Shown: positions 1 to 8,213 of the stretch, piece after piece
How positions within the stretch are numbered: position 1 is the first letter of the stretch
How the letters are laid out: every line of letters starts with the position of its first letter
Source: JANXYW01 sp031400455
GTDB lineage: Bacteria > Chloroflexota > Dehalococcoidia > DSTF01 > JACRBR01
Direction of reading: 5' to 3'
NCBI GenBank assembly: GCA_031400455.1
Contig: JANNPX010000027.1
Location: 1 to 55,814 of the forward strand
Length of the DNA: 55,814 bases
Notes under the pieces: model-generated
What the model was told of the DNA's origin: nothing
The model's database searches: none
What the model saw: the letters and a program-made list of their open reading frames with translations, nothing else
Made by a program: the position numbers and the translations under genes

Positions 1-442
1 TCAGCGGGCGCAGTTCCACTTCGCCGGGCGCCAGCACGGATGTGATCGTCACATCAAGTGGAGCTGTCTGTAGCGTGCCTCTGCCGTCCGGTCCGCTGTA
101 GGTGATCGATTGCGGAGGGATCGTGAGATCGCCCGTACGAAACGCCGTCAGCGTGTACCTGATCGTCGTGCGTGAGAGATTGTCGTGCGGCTCGGTGAGC
201 GGCAGTGCGACCTCCACGATCTCGAACGCGCCGATATCGGCACCGAAGCCCGCGCCTTCGATAGCGGTGGCAGCGTCGTGATCGACGACGATGGTCAGCG
301 TGATGCGGTCGCCGACTGTTGCGCTCGCCGGTGTGGCCGTCGCCGATACGATCGTCGGAGTTGCGGCCTGCGCGCCGCGCGCGGCGAACATGCACCCGAT
401 CGCGACGAACACGAAGGCGGCGACGCGGCATGCCGCCGTCAC
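1..442 (-). CDS. Secreted BatD-like/Ig-fold protein, 3' end outside window
   Basis: The reading frame runs from a GTG at 442 off the left edge, giving about 147 residues with no stop. The N-terminus is a signal peptide: a hydrophobic stretch ending in a GAQA-A type cleavage site near residue 27. What follows reads like a beta-sandwich: TPASATVGDRITLTI, then a segment with DLTIPPQSITYSGPDG, similar in style to the BatD 'oxygen tolerance' family and related Ig-like domains. The GTG overlaps the TGA of the upstream gene in a GTGA arrangement, so the two are probably translationally coupled. The BatD assignment is a similarity judgement from motif style only. The longer ORF in another frame here is arginine-rich shadow sequence. 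Confidence 0.6.
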   Translation of the reverse strand, partial: MTAACRVAAFVFVAIGCMFAARGAQAATPTIVSATATPASATVGDRITLTIVVDHDAATAIEGAGFGADIGAFEIVEVALPLTEPHDNLSRTTIRYTLTAFRTGDLTIPPQSITYSGPDGRGTLQTAPLDVTITSVLAPGEVELRPL

Positions 443-828
443 GCGCCCCCGGCGGCCGATTCGAGCAGCAGTTCGGTGAGCTGGGTGAGCGCGCTGTACG
501 CCAGCACGACGTAGTCGCGGGGATGCAGATCCTCGAGCTTCTTCAGCGTCTCGTCGCGTGACTGCACCATGTCCACAACGTCGTCGGTGAAGTCGATCTT
601 CACCTCCAGCTCGTACAACTCGCCGTCCTCGCCGACGACGATGCACCCCAGGTCGACGCGCTCGACTCCTTCGAGGCTCACCTCGACGGCATTCGTGAAG
701 AACGCGCCGGGGAACGGGGGAAACGGCCGCAGCTCATGCGCCGTCTCCTGCAGCAGCAGCCGGAGTTGCTGCGCCGTCCGGTCGATGATCAGGTCAGCCT
801 GCGCTTTGCGTGCCAGCGGATCGTTCAT
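439..828 (-). CDS. Conserved-looking hypothetical protein, 129 aa
   Basis: I do not recognise a family. The ATG at 828 (MNDPLARKAQ) is chosen over upstream in-frame codons because the extra N-terminal residues look non-coding and run through a hairpin at 904-930. The protein is acidic and soluble. It has an N-terminal helix (residues about 5-30), then a probable beta-rich core containing VDLGCIVVGEDGELYELEVK, and a C-terminal helical part. No signal peptide or membrane span is seen. It overlaps the start of the downstream secreted protein by 4 nt, so the pair is likely one operon. Confidence 0.65.
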   Translation of the reverse strand: MNDPLARKAQADLIIDRTAQQLRLLLQETAHELRPFPPFPGAFFTNAVEVSLEGVERVDLGCIVVGEDGELYELEVKIDFTDDVVDMVQSRDETLKKLEDLHPRDYVVLAYSALTQLTELLLESAAGGA

Positions 829-903
829 GTGACCAGTGTAGTAACTGGAGCGAGGGGTGAGTATCGCACCCTCGAAGTTCGGGGCTCGGTCCGCCAAGCC
901 GAG

Positions 904-930
904 CCTCCTCTCCACGTCGTGGAGAGGAGG
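904..930. repeat. Perfect 12-bp inverted repeat (hairpin) in intergenic region
   Basis: CCTCCTCTCCAC at 904-915 and GTGGAGAGGAGG at 919-930 are perfect complements around a 3-nt centre. There is no T-tract on either side, so a classical intrinsic terminator is doubtful. It lies between the divergent units starting at 828 (minus) and 1069 (plus). It may be an intergenic repeat element or mark the promoter boundary. Confidence 0.6.
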
Positions 931-989
931 TGCCCGAAGGGCGGAGGTGAGGTACTCGTGGCCGGCGGATGGGCTCGTCAAGGGACTGG

Positions 990-1056
990 TTGCCCGTCTG
1001 GAAGGGCATGCTAGAATCTATGCACAGCCAGTGCCGCCCAGTCGATTGCATAGATT
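990..1056 (+). promoter_or_regulatory. Promoter with overlapping palindromic operator, HTH operon
   Basis: A sigma-70-like promoter can be read as TTGCCC (990-995), 16-nt spacer, TAGAAT (1012-1017). AATCTATGCA at 1015-1024 and its exact reverse complement TGCATAGATT at 1047-1056 form an inverted repeat with a 22-nt spacer; the left arm overlaps the -10 box. The next gene, starting 12 nt later, encodes a DNA-binding protein, so autoregulation is the natural reading (inference). Confidence 0.5.
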
Positions 1057-1068
1057 TAGTGAGATTCC

Positions 1069-1719
1069 ATGACCGCTGAACGCGAGTTGCTCCCTTCGTC
1101 GATGATCGCGCAGGATCGCTGGCTGACCCTGGGTCAGGGGTGCCGCCTGCTGAACGTCGATGAGTCGACCCTGCGACGCTGGGCGGACGCCGGTCAGGTG
1201 CGCACGTTCCGCACGCCGGGCGGCCACCGCCGCTTCGCGGAGAGCGACGTGCGCAGCATCGTCGACGGGCGCGGGAAGAAGCAGCAGCTTAACAGCGTCG
1301 GCGATCTGGCGACGAAGCGGATCCGGCGGCAAGTGCACAGCAGCCAGAACGCAGACTGGTATGCCACCGTCGATGATGCGCAGCGCGAGCGGCTGCGTGT
1401 GCTGGGCCGGGGGCTGATGACCTTGGTGGCGGACTACGTCGCCAAGCGTCGGCGCAAGACATCATTGCTCGAAGAGGCGCGCGCTACGGGCGCACAGTAT
1501 GGTGCGGCACTCGAGGGCGCCGGCATGTCGCTCTCGCAGGCGATGCACGCCTTCACGTTCTTCCGTCGTAGCCTCGATCAGTCAGCCAAGCAGGCGCTGG
1601 CAAAGCAGGGCACACCGCCCGCGGAAGCTACGGACGTCTGTGAGCAGATTATGGCGCTGGCCGACGAAGTGCTGCTCGGCATCGCCGGTGCGTACGAACG
1701 CGTGTCCGCAGGAGGCTGA
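1069..1719 (+). CDS. MerR/BldC-like HTH regulator with helical sensor domain
   Basis: A 216-aa protein. Residues about 18-66 form an excisionase/MerR-like winged helix: LTLGQGCRLLNVDESTLRRW followed by the wing sequence GGHRRF, as in BldC-type regulators. The remainder (about 105-213) is all-helical, with LGRGLMTLVADYVAKRRRK and GMSLSQAMHAFTFFRRSLD. This resembles the helical N-terminal sensor domain of RsbR/RsbRD-type proteins, here at the C-terminus. A perfect inverted repeat lies just upstream and could be its operator. The next gene begins 2 nt after the stop, so this is the first gene of an operon. Function: ligand-responsive transcription regulator (inferred); the effector is unknown. 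Confidence 0.8.
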   Translation: MTAERELLPSSMIAQDRWLTLGQGCRLLNVDESTLRRWADAGQVRTFRTPGGHRRFAESDVRSIVDGRGKKQQLNSVGDLATKRIRRQVHSSQNADWYATVDDAQRERLRVLGRGLMTLVADYVAKRRRKTSLLEEARATGAQYGAALEGAGMSLSQAMHAFTFFRRSLDQSAKQALAKQGTPPAEATDVCEQIMALADEVLLGIAGAYERVSAGG

Positions 1720-1721
1720 CG

Positions 1722-2102
1722 ATGCCACGCGACGCCATCGCCGAATGGGTACGCGCGCTGATGGGCCGCGAACCCGCATACGCAGCGTTCGCACAAACGT
1801 ACGGCCTCCGCGTACCCGTGCCGCCTCCGCCGAGTGCCGGCGGCATCCGTGTTCAGCCGTTCGAATTGAGGAAGACGCGCGCGCTGCGGCGCCCGCCCAA
1901 CGCTTCGGAGAGCGCACGCAGCGATCTCGCGCAGGCGATCCGGTTGCTCCAACGTCACAATCGACTCCTTCGCGTCAAGTTCGGCATCGGCTGGGCGGAC
2001 GCCACGAATTTCGTGCTGGGTGAAGCTCAACGGCGCGGCGTCGCGACGTCGTCCGTGGCGCGCGCGCTGTCGCAGCAATTGCGAGCGGAGCGTGCGACTT
2101 GA
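1722..2102 (+). CDS. Hypothetical protein with possible ANTAR-like C-terminus
   Basis: A 126-aa protein whose ATG follows an AGGAGG ribosome binding site placed inside the end of the previous gene. Residues 1-60 are proline-rich and contain an FELRKTRALRRPP patch. Residues about 65-120 look like an amphipathic three-helix bundle: AIRLLQRHNRLLRVKFGIGW, then EAQRRGVATSSVARALSQQL. The spacing of hydrophobic and Ala residues resembles ANTAR RNA-binding domains (an L..RHGI.A.EA pattern followed by an R.L.DVA.. helix). This is a weak, unaided match. The position after an HTH regulator fits a regulatory role. Confidence 0.6.
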   Translation: MPRDAIAEWVRALMGREPAYAAFAQTYGLRVPVPPPPSAGGIRVQPFELRKTRALRRPPNASESARSDLAQAIRLLQRHNRLLRVKFGIGWADATNFVLGEAQRRGVATSSVARALSQQLRAERAT

Positions 2103-2341
2103 GCGAGCAGCGCGGCCGGAGCCGCATGGGACCGTGGCGGCTGCTGGACATCATGCATGCCGCGATGCCGTTGCGTGGCGGAATGCTGGGTGGGTCGCCG
2201 AGGCTGCCCGAATACGGTCCGCCTGACGCTCCGATGAGCGCGGCCGACCCCGCGATTGAGCTGCCGGATTCGAACATCGGTGCAAACGAGTGGCAGCAGG
2301 CGATCCAGCGCGAGCGGGCCCGCCGCGTGCTGCGCGCGTGA
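2099..2341 (+). CDS. Small hypothetical protein, TTG start, coupled
   Basis: An 80-aa frame starts at a TTG that overlaps the TGA of the previous gene (TTGA), which suggests translational coupling. The sequence is rich in Pro, Gly, Met and Arg (PLRGGMLGGSPRLPEYGPPD) and looks largely disordered apart from a short C-terminal helix (NEWQQAIQRERARRVL). I recognise no domain. It could be a real third gene of the regulator operon; an internal ATG could also be the start. Confidence 0.45.
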   Translation: MSEQRGRSRMGPWRLLDIMHAAMPLRGGMLGGSPRLPEYGPPDAPMSAADPAIELPDSNIGANEWQQAIQRERARRVLRA

Positions 2342-2393
2342 GCATATAGGGGCGCAGCCTGCTGCGTCTGCTGGTGGAGATAGAACGTATCCG

Positions 2394-3056
2394 ATGGCGC
2401 TATATCCGATCTTTGTGGAGATGAAGGGCCGGCCGGTGATCGTCATCGGTGGTGGGAACGTCGGCGCCGAAAAGGTGCGCGGGTTGCTCGCCGCCGAAGC
2501 GGACATCACGCTGGTCAGCCCCGCGCTGATCGATGAGCTGCGCGAGCACGCCGACGCGGGCCGTATCAAGCACATCGCGCGGGCGTACGTGGAGTCCGAC
2601 CTGGACGGCGGCTACGAGTTCATCATGGTCGCCACGGACGATGGTGCAATCAATGCGGAGGTCGCCGCTGCGGGCAAGAAGCGCGGGCTCTGGGTGAACG
2701 CCGCCGACGACCCGAAGAACTGCGACTTTATCCTGCCGGCCGTGGTGCGCAAGGGGAAGATCACGATCGGCGCATCGACATCGGGCACTAGCCCTGCGCT
2801 GGCACGTCGCCTGCGCGAGGAGCTCGACGCGTACCTGACCGAAGACATGCCGGCGCTGGCCGATCTACTCGCCGAAGTGCGGCAGGAGATGCGCGCTCGC
2901 CGCATCAAGATCGAGAATGACACGTGGCAGTACGCCATCGACGGCCAGTTGCGCGTGATGCTCGCGCAGCGCCGCTACGGGCAGGCGCGCGCGCGGCTCA
3001 TCGCGCGCCTCGGCATCGAGCTGGCGCCGATCGCGCCGGCCGACGGGAGCGTGTAA
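2394..3056 (+). CDS. Precorrin-2 dehydrogenase/sirohydrochlorin ferrochelatase (Met8/CysG-N type)
   Basis: A 220-aa cytoplasmic enzyme of the siroheme branch. It oxidises precorrin-2 to sirohydrochlorin with NAD and, in this family, often inserts iron. Residues about 1-110 form a Rossmann fold that starts MALYPIFVEMKGRPVIVIGG and contains GGGNVGAEKVRGLL, the NAD-binding loop. DDPKNCDFILPAVVRKG and GTSPALARRLREELD are the typical middle and dimerisation segments. I chose ATG 2394 because the family begins with this strand; the longer upstream extension is arginine/serine-rich and unlike it. It ends 2 nt before hemA, so it opens the tetrapyrrole operon. Confidence 0.92.
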   Translation: MALYPIFVEMKGRPVIVIGGGNVGAEKVRGLLAAEADITLVSPALIDELREHADAGRIKHIARAYVESDLDGGYEFIMVATDDGAINAEVAAAGKKRGLWVNAADDPKNCDFILPAVVRKGKITIGASTSGTSPALARRLREELDAYLTEDMPALADLLAEVRQEMRARRIKIENDTWQYAIDGQLRVMLAQRRYGQARARLIARLGIELAPIAPADGSV

Positions 3057-3058
3057 CG

Positions 3059-4330
3059 ATGCATATCTCCGTCGTCGGCATCTCGCACAAGACAGCGCCG
3101 GTCGCGGTGCGGGAGCACTTCGCCTTTGCGCCGAACGAGCTGCCGCCACTGCTCGAGCGGCTTGGTCAGCGCTATGCAGGCGCTGCAGTCATCTCGACGT
3201 GCAACCGCACCGAGGTGTATATCGCCAGCGCGCGCGGCGTCGGCGATGCGCGCCCGATCGTCGCGCTCCTCAGCGAGCTCAAGGGAGATGTGGCGATGGA
3301 GGGTGCGCCGTTCTTCGCGCTGACGGGCCGCGACGCGGCGCGGCACCTCTTCCGCGTCGCCGCGGGCGTGGAATCGATGGTCGTCGGCGAATCGGAGATC
3401 CTGGGCCAGGTACGGGGCGCGTTCACGGCGGCGACGGCCGCCGGCACGCACACACCGGCTATCTCGAGGCTGTTTCACACCGCGATTCGCGTCGGCCGCA
3501 AGGCGCGCACGCAGACCGAGATCGGCAGGCATGCCGTCTCGGTCAGCTCGACTGCCGTCGCACTCGCACGCAAGACTCTCGGAGACCTCTCGGGTCTGAC
3601 GGTGCTGGTCGTCGGTGCGGGCGAAGCCGGCAGATTGACGGCTGCCGCACTCGCGAACAACGGTGTCGGACGGGTGCTGGTGACGAGCCGCACGGCCGAG
3701 CGCACTACCGATCTTGCCGCCGCGTTGAGCGCCGAAGCCGTGAAGTTCGACGCTCGCGCGAGTGCTGTCGCAGCCGCCGATATCGTCATCTCGTCCACCT
3801 CGGCGCCCGGATTCGTTATCGATGGTGCCATGGCCGAAGCCGCGATGTCCGGACGCGGCGGACGTCCGCTACTGCTCATCGACATCGCCGTGCCGCGCGA
3901 CATCGATCCATCGGCAGCCAACCTCCTCGGCGTCCACCTCTGCGACATCGACGAGTTGCAGACCGTCGCCGAAGGCAACATGATCCGCCGTCGGAGCGCC
4001 GTGGCAGCCGCCGAGAAGATCATCGACGGCGACGTGACGAAATTCAGCGACTGGCTGCGATCGCTCGAAGTGGTGCCGACCGTGGCTGCGCTGCGCGAGC
4101 AGGCGGAAGCCGTGCGGATCGCCGAATTGGAGCGCACGCTCGCGAAGACGAAGATGAGCGCAACGGACCGCAAGCGCGTCGAAGCGATGACCTCCGCCAT
4201 CGTCAAGAAGCTGCTGCACGGGCCGATCGGCAAGCTGAAAGAACCGGGCGAGGGCGAGCGCCACGTCCAATCGGCGCGCGTGCTCTTCGGATTGGACGAC
4301 ACTGAGCCTGCGGGCGACGCGCCCGTATGA
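3059..4330 (+). CDS. hemA: Glutamyl-tRNA reductase
   Basis: The 423-aa enzyme reduces Glu-tRNA(Glu) to glutamate-1-semialdehyde with NADPH, the committed C5-pathway step. The start MHISVVGISHKTAPVAVRE is the family N-terminus. VISTCNRTEVYI near residue 45 carries the catalytic Cys. LFRVAAGVESMVVGESEILG is the usual substrate-domain block. A Rossmann NADPH site follows (VLVVGAGEAGRLTAAAL, about residues 180-200). The C-terminal dimerisation helices lie at about 310-410. It sits 2 nt after the precorrin-2 dehydrogenase and its stop overlaps hemC by 4 nt (ATGA). HemL is not in the window. Confidence 0.96.
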   Translation: MHISVVGISHKTAPVAVREHFAFAPNELPPLLERLGQRYAGAAVISTCNRTEVYIASARGVGDARPIVALLSELKGDVAMEGAPFFALTGRDAARHLFRVAAGVESMVVGESEILGQVRGAFTAATAAGTHTPAISRLFHTAIRVGRKARTQTEIGRHAVSVSSTAVALARKTLGDLSGLTVLVVGAGEAGRLTAAALANNGVGRVLVTSRTAERTTDLAAALSAEAVKFDARASAVAAADIVISSTSAPGFVIDGAMAEAAMSGRGGRPLLLIDIAVPRDIDPSAANLLGVHLCDIDELQTVAEGNMIRRRSAVAAAEKIIDGDVTKFSDWLRSLEVVPTVAALREQAEAVRIAELERTLAKTKMSATDRKRVEAMTSAIVKKLLHGPIGKLKEPGEGERHVQSARVLFGLDDTEPAGDAPV

Positions 4331-5229
4331 GCCGCACGTACGTCATCGGCGCGCGGAAGAGCCAGCTCTCGCTGCGCCAGGTTGACATCGTTGTGGCTGC
4401 GCTGCTCGCAGCGCACCCGGACTGCCACACCGAATTCCGCGAGATTACGACGGAAGGGGACACGACGAAAGCGCCGCTCTCGCAGATCGGCGGGCTCGGC
4501 GTGTTCACGAAGGCGATCGAGGACGCGCTGCTCAAGCGAGAGATCGACATCGCGGTGCACTCACTGAAGGATCTGCCGCCGCTGCTGGCGGATGGGCTGA
4601 TGCTGGGCGCCGTGCCGGAGCGTGGCGACGTGCGCGATGCGCTCGTGACGCGCGGTGCCCGACCGCTCTCGCAGTTGCGCAAGGGCGCGCGCATCGGCAC
4701 GGGCAGTGCGCGGCGGGCGGCGCAACTGCGCGTGTTGCGGCCGGACGTGGAGATAGCCGATATCCGCGGCAACGTTCCGACGCGCATGGCAAAGGTGGAA
4801 TCGTCCGAGTATGACGCCATCGTGCTGGCGATGGCGGGACTCGACCGCCTCCGTCTGACCGAGAAGGCAGCGCACATCTTCAGCATCGACGAGATGACGC
4901 CCGCCGTCGGGCAGGGCGCCCTCGGCGTGGAGGTGCGCGCCGACGACGCGGAGGCGATCGAGCTGGTGGCCGGGATCGATCACGCCGACACGCGGGCCGC
5001 GGTCACGGCCGAGCGCGCGTTCCTGGAGCATCTGGGAGCGGGCTGCATGATGCCGGTGGGCGCCCACGCGACGATCCTGGGGCCGGACATCCACATCCGC
5101 GGCATACTCGGTATCCCGGAAGGCGTTCGCGTCTCCGAGCGCCTCGGCCCGGTGCGGCAGTCGCTCGCGCTCGCGCGGCAGCTCTGTGACGATCTGCAAG
5201 CTCCCGCCACTCCCGCGTCCCATGACTGA
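4327..5229 (+). CDS. hemC: Hydroxymethylbilane synthase (porphobilinogen deaminase)
   Basis: A 300-aa enzyme joining four porphobilinogen units into hydroxymethylbilane. Visible hallmarks are the N-terminal IGARKSQLSLRQVD, the HSLKDLPP catalytic-loop region (about residue 78), GTGSARRAAQLRVLRPDV and DIRGNVPTRMAK. GAGCMMPVGAHA near residue 240 contains the Cys that binds the dipyrromethane cofactor. Length is normal for the family. The start overlaps the hemA stop by 4 nt and the next gene starts inside its last codons, so hemA, hemC and the fusion gene are very likely coupled. Confidence 0.96.
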   Translation: MSRTYVIGARKSQLSLRQVDIVVAALLAAHPDCHTEFREITTEGDTTKAPLSQIGGLGVFTKAIEDALLKREIDIAVHSLKDLPPLLADGLMLGAVPERGDVRDALVTRGARPLSQLRKGARIGTGSARRAAQLRVLRPDVEIADIRGNVPTRMAKVESSEYDAIVLAMAGLDRLRLTEKAAHIFSIDEMTPAVGQGALGVEVRADDAEAIELVAGIDHADTRAAVTAERAFLEHLGAGCMMPVGAHATILGPDIHIRGILGIPEGVRVSERLGPVRQSLALARQLCDDLQAPATPASHD

Positions 5230-6757
5230 CAACCAGCGGCCCGGCCTCGTTTCGCTCGTCGGCGCGGGCCCGGGCGACCCGTCGCTGATCACGATCGGTG
5301 GTGCCACGCGCCTGCTCGAGGCCGACGTCATCGTCTACGACCGCCTCGCTAACCCGGCGCTCCTGGAGCATGCAGGCTCGGACGCGGAACGCATCTACGC
5401 CGGCAAGCAACCGGATCGCCACGCGATGTCGCAGGATCAGATCAACGCGCTGCTCGTCGAACTGAGCAGCGCGGGTAAGCGCGTCGTGCGGCTCAAGGGC
5501 GGCGACCCGTTCGTCTTCGGCCGCGGCGGCGAGGAGGCGGAGGCGCTGGCCGCCGCTGGTATCCCGTTCGAGATCATCCCCGGTGTCACGTCAGCCATCG
5601 CCGCGCCTGCGTACGCGGGCATCCCGGTGACGCACCGCGGGCTCGCGTCGTCGTTCGCCGTCGTAACCGGCCACGAAGATCCTGCGAAGGACGACTCCAG
5701 CATCGACTGGGCGCGTCTCGCGACAGGTGTCGACACGCTCGTCTTCCTGATGGGCGTCGAGCGCCTGTCGGAGATCGCGCAGCGGCTCCTCGAGCACGGA
5801 CGCGCCGCATCGACGCCCGTCGCCGTTGTCGAATGGGGCACGCTGCCGCGCCAGCGCGTTGTGACGGCGACGCTCGAATCGATTGCGGACGCCGTGCGCG
5901 CGGCGGGCATCGGCTCGCCTGCCGTCACCATCGTTGGCGAGGTGGCGCGCCTGCGCGATGGTCTGCGCTGGTTCGACAATCGCCCACTGTTCGGGAAGCG
6001 CGCGCTGGTGACGCGCACGCGACAGCAGGCAAGCGAACTGTCGCGAGCTCTGGCCGCGCAAGGCGCTGAGGCGATCGAGCTGCCGACGATAGAGATCGCG
6101 GCGTCCTTCGACGAGCGGGCAGTTGCGGCTGCGATCGGCGATCTGCGGACATCCGGCTACGGCTGGGCGATCTTCACCAGCGCCAACGCCGTCGACGAGT
6201 TCATGCGCCACCTGCGCGACGCCGGCGGCGACGCGCGCGCGTTCGGGCGCACGCAGATCGCGGCATACGGCTCCGGCACGATGCAGGCGCTCGCGAAGCA
6301 CGGACTGGTCGCAGATGTCATTCCGGAGCGCTACGTCGCCGAGGGGCTGCTGGCCGCGTTTTCATCGCGCATCATGCGTGGCCAGCGCGTCCTGCTGCCG
6401 CGAGCCGAAGGTGCTCGCCCTCAGATCGTCGACGGGCTCGAATCGATGGGCGCTCGCGTCGATGAGTTGACGCTGTATCGCGCGGACGTGCCGGCCAGCC
6501 CCGATATCGAAGGCCTGCGCCGCCTTCGCGCTGGCGATATCGACATTGTCACGTTCGCCAGCTCGTCCGCAGTGCGCAACCTGGTCGAGATGCTCGGCGG
6601 CGAAACGGCGCCGCTGCGCGCAACGACGATCGCCGCCATCGGACCGATCACAGCGCAGGCGGTGCGCGACGCGGGCCTCGAGGTCGGCGTGACGGCCGAG
6701 GAGTATTCGATCGACGGGCTGGTGGCGGCGCTGGTGGCTCGGTTCGCTTCGTTATGA
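5222..6757 (+). CDS. cobA-hemD: Fused uroporphyrinogen-III C-methyltransferase / uroporphyrinogen-III synthase
   Basis: A 511-aa two-enzyme fusion. Residues about 8-250 are SUMT (CobA): SLVGAGPGDPSLITIGG, VVRLKGGDPFVFGRGGEE and GVTSAIAAPAYAGIPVTHRG are its SAM-binding and active-site motifs. Residues about 260-510 are HemD, beginning GKRALVTRTRQQASELSRAL and including WAIFTSANAV and AAIGPITAQAVRDAGLEV. HemD closes hydroxymethylbilane to uroporphyrinogen III and CobA methylates it to precorrin-2, so the protein channels flux to siroheme/cobalamin. I chose ATG 5222 because the CobA fold begins right after it; it overlaps hemC by 8 nt. Such fusions are known in Firmicutes and Chloroflexota. Confidence 0.95.
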   Translation: MTDNQRPGLVSLVGAGPGDPSLITIGGATRLLEADVIVYDRLANPALLEHAGSDAERIYAGKQPDRHAMSQDQINALLVELSSAGKRVVRLKGGDPFVFGRGGEEAEALAAAGIPFEIIPGVTSAIAAPAYAGIPVTHRGLASSFAVVTGHEDPAKDDSSIDWARLATGVDTLVFLMGVERLSEIAQRLLEHGRAASTPVAVVEWGTLPRQRVVTATLESIADAVRAAGIGSPAVTIVGEVARLRDGLRWFDNRPLFGKRALVTRTRQQASELSRALAAQGAEAIELPTIEIAASFDERAVAAAIGDLRTSGYGWAIFTSANAVDEFMRHLRDAGGDARAFGRTQIAAYGSGTMQALAKHGLVADVIPERYVAEGLLAAFSSRIMRGQRVLLPRAEGARPQIVDGLESMGARVDELTLYRADVPASPDIEGLRRLRAGDIDIVTFASSSAVRNLVEMLGGETAPLRATTIAAIGPITAQAVRDAGLEVGVTAEEYSIDGLVAALVARFASL

Positions 6758-6815
6758 TCGTACGGGCGTTGCCGATGGCGTATCGTCGCGTCGCCGGACA
6801 GGCGGTGAATCGGCG

Positions 6816-7151
6816 ATGTTCGGGATAATCGCACTCTGGGCGGTCGCGCTTCTCGCTGGCGCAGTGCCGGGCGCGGCGGCAGGTATGGCAACGCGGCGCG
6901 CCGTCAATCGTCCGATACTCATCATGACGGCCGTGGCGAGCGTCGTGTTCGGAGCCGCGCTCGCTGGAATCGCGATCTGGGCCGCCGACTGTCCGCGTTG
7001 TCAGCTCGGGACGCAGAACTCCAGGTCTGAGGCGCCGTTCTTTTTTGCGTACTTCTATGGAATCGCGCTTGCCTTTGCTGTGATGGGCCTCTGGACGGCT
7101 TCCGCTGCGGGCAGCAAGCTGCGACCTCCGGCGCGAGGGAAAGAGAAGTAG
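6816..7151 (+). CDS. Small membrane protein, 111 aa
   Basis: I see no family. The protein has three likely membrane helices: about residues 4-26 (FGIIALWAVALLAGAVPG), 35-57 (LIMTAVASVVFGAALAGIAIW) and 74-95 (FFFAYFYGIALAFAVMGLW). A short loop between the second and third contains DCPRCQL, a CxxC pair that could bind metal or form a disulfide. The tail is basic. It sits between cobA-hemD and hemB in the same orientation, but the gaps and the leaderless-type promoter of hemB suggest it may not be an essential part of that pathway. Confidence 0.7.
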   Translation: MFGIIALWAVALLAGAVPGAAAGMATRRAVNRPILIMTAVASVVFGAALAGIAIWAADCPRCQLGTQNSRSEAPFFFAYFYGIALAFAVMGLWTASAAGSKLRPPARGKEK

Positions 7152-7154
7152 AAT
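7149..7154 (+). promoter_or_regulatory. Leaderless-type -10 box of hemB
   Basis: TAGAAT lies 6 nt before the hemB ATG at 7161. Transcription from it would start at or within a base of the start codon. There is no clear -35 and no Shine-Dalgarno sequence. The same arrangement recurs at several genes in this window. Confidence 0.5.
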
Positions 7155-7160
7155 GGAACC

Positions 7161-8159
7161 ATGCTTGATCTGACAACACGCGGCGATTTCGCGCGGCACC
7201 GGCGCTTGCGGCAGTCGGCGGGTGTGCGGCGGCTGGTGCAGGAGACGCGGCTTTCTCCCGCGGACTTCGTCTATCCGCTGTTCGTCAGGCACGGACGCGG
7301 CGTCCGCGACGAGATCTCGTCGATGCCGGGGCAGTACCAGATCTCGCTCGACCAGATCGGTCGCGAGGCGGCGGAACTGCAGGCGCTCGGCGTGCCGGCC
7401 GTGCTGCTCTTCGGGCTTCCCGCCGCGAAGGATGATCGCGGCTCCGAGGCGTACGACGATGCCGGTATCGTGCAGGACGCGGTGCGCGCCTTCAAGGACG
7501 CCGCACCGGATCTGGTCGTCATCACTGATGTCTGCCTGTGCGAGTACACGGACCACGGCCATTGCGGACTGATCGTCGACGGTGAAGTCGACAACGACGA
7601 GTCGATCGAGTTGCTGGCGCGCGCCGCGCTCTCCCATGTGCGCGCGGGCGCTGACATGGTGGCGCCGTCCGACATGATGGATGGCCGCGTCGCGGCGATC
7701 CGCGAGCTGCTGGACGGAGACGGCTACGTGCAGACGCCGATCATGGCGTATAGCGCGAAGTACGCATCGGCGTTCTACGGCCCGTTCCGTGTCGCGGCGG
7801 ATAGCGCTCCGCAGTTCGGCGACCGGCGCGGCTACCAGATAGACCCGCCGAACGCGCGCGAAGCGCTGCTCGAGATTGAAGATGACATCCAGGAGGGCGC
7901 GGACATCGTCATGGTGAAGCCGGCGCTATCGTACCTGGACGTGCTATCGAAGGCGCGTCAGGCCTTCGACGTACCGCTCGCCGCGTACAACGTCAGTGGT
8001 GAGTACGCGATGGTGAAGGCGGCCGCCGCCAACGGCTGGATCGACGGTCCGCGCGCGACGCTGGAGATCCTCACGTCAATCAAGCGAGCCGGCGCGGACA
8101 TCATCATCACGTATCACGCGAAGGAAGCCGCCGCGTGGCTGCGGGACGCGGGCAGGTAG
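7161..8159 (+). CDS. hemB: Delta-aminolevulinic acid dehydratase (porphobilinogen synthase)
   Basis: A 332-aa enzyme condensing two 5-aminolevulinate molecules to porphobilinogen. DVCLCEYTDHGHCG (about residues 118-131) has three Cys as in zinc-type enzymes. Catalytic lysines are visible in MAYSAKYASAFYGPFR (about 194-209) and MVKPALSYLDV (about 251-261). DMMDGRVAAIRELLD is also conserved. There is no Shine-Dalgarno; the ATG is preceded at 6 nt by TAGAAT. It completes the local set of early tetrapyrrole enzymes. Confidence 0.96.
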   Translation: MLDLTTRGDFARHRRLRQSAGVRRLVQETRLSPADFVYPLFVRHGRGVRDEISSMPGQYQISLDQIGREAAELQALGVPAVLLFGLPAAKDDRGSEAYDDAGIVQDAVRAFKDAAPDLVVITDVCLCEYTDHGHCGLIVDGEVDNDESIELLARAALSHVRAGADMVAPSDMMDGRVAAIRELLDGDGYVQTPIMAYSAKYASAFYGPFRVAADSAPQFGDRRGYQIDPPNAREALLEIEDDIQEGADIVMVKPALSYLDVLSKARQAFDVPLAAYNVSGEYAMVKAAAANGWIDGPRATLEILTSIKRAGADIIITYHAKEAAAWLRDAGR

Positions 8160-8213
8160 CGTCGCCAAGCCGGCCCTTCTATCCCAGTGTTCGCTCCTGA
8201 ACTCGGCAGGTGC

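Noticed and set aside
54..431. 125-codon minus-strand frame at the left edge
   Set aside because: Arginine-rich; the sister frame starting at GTG 442 gives a signal peptide and beta-sandwich protein instead.
3199..4305. 368-codon plus-strand frame in hemA
   Set aside because: An alternative frame of hemA made almost only of Arg, Asp and His; not coding.
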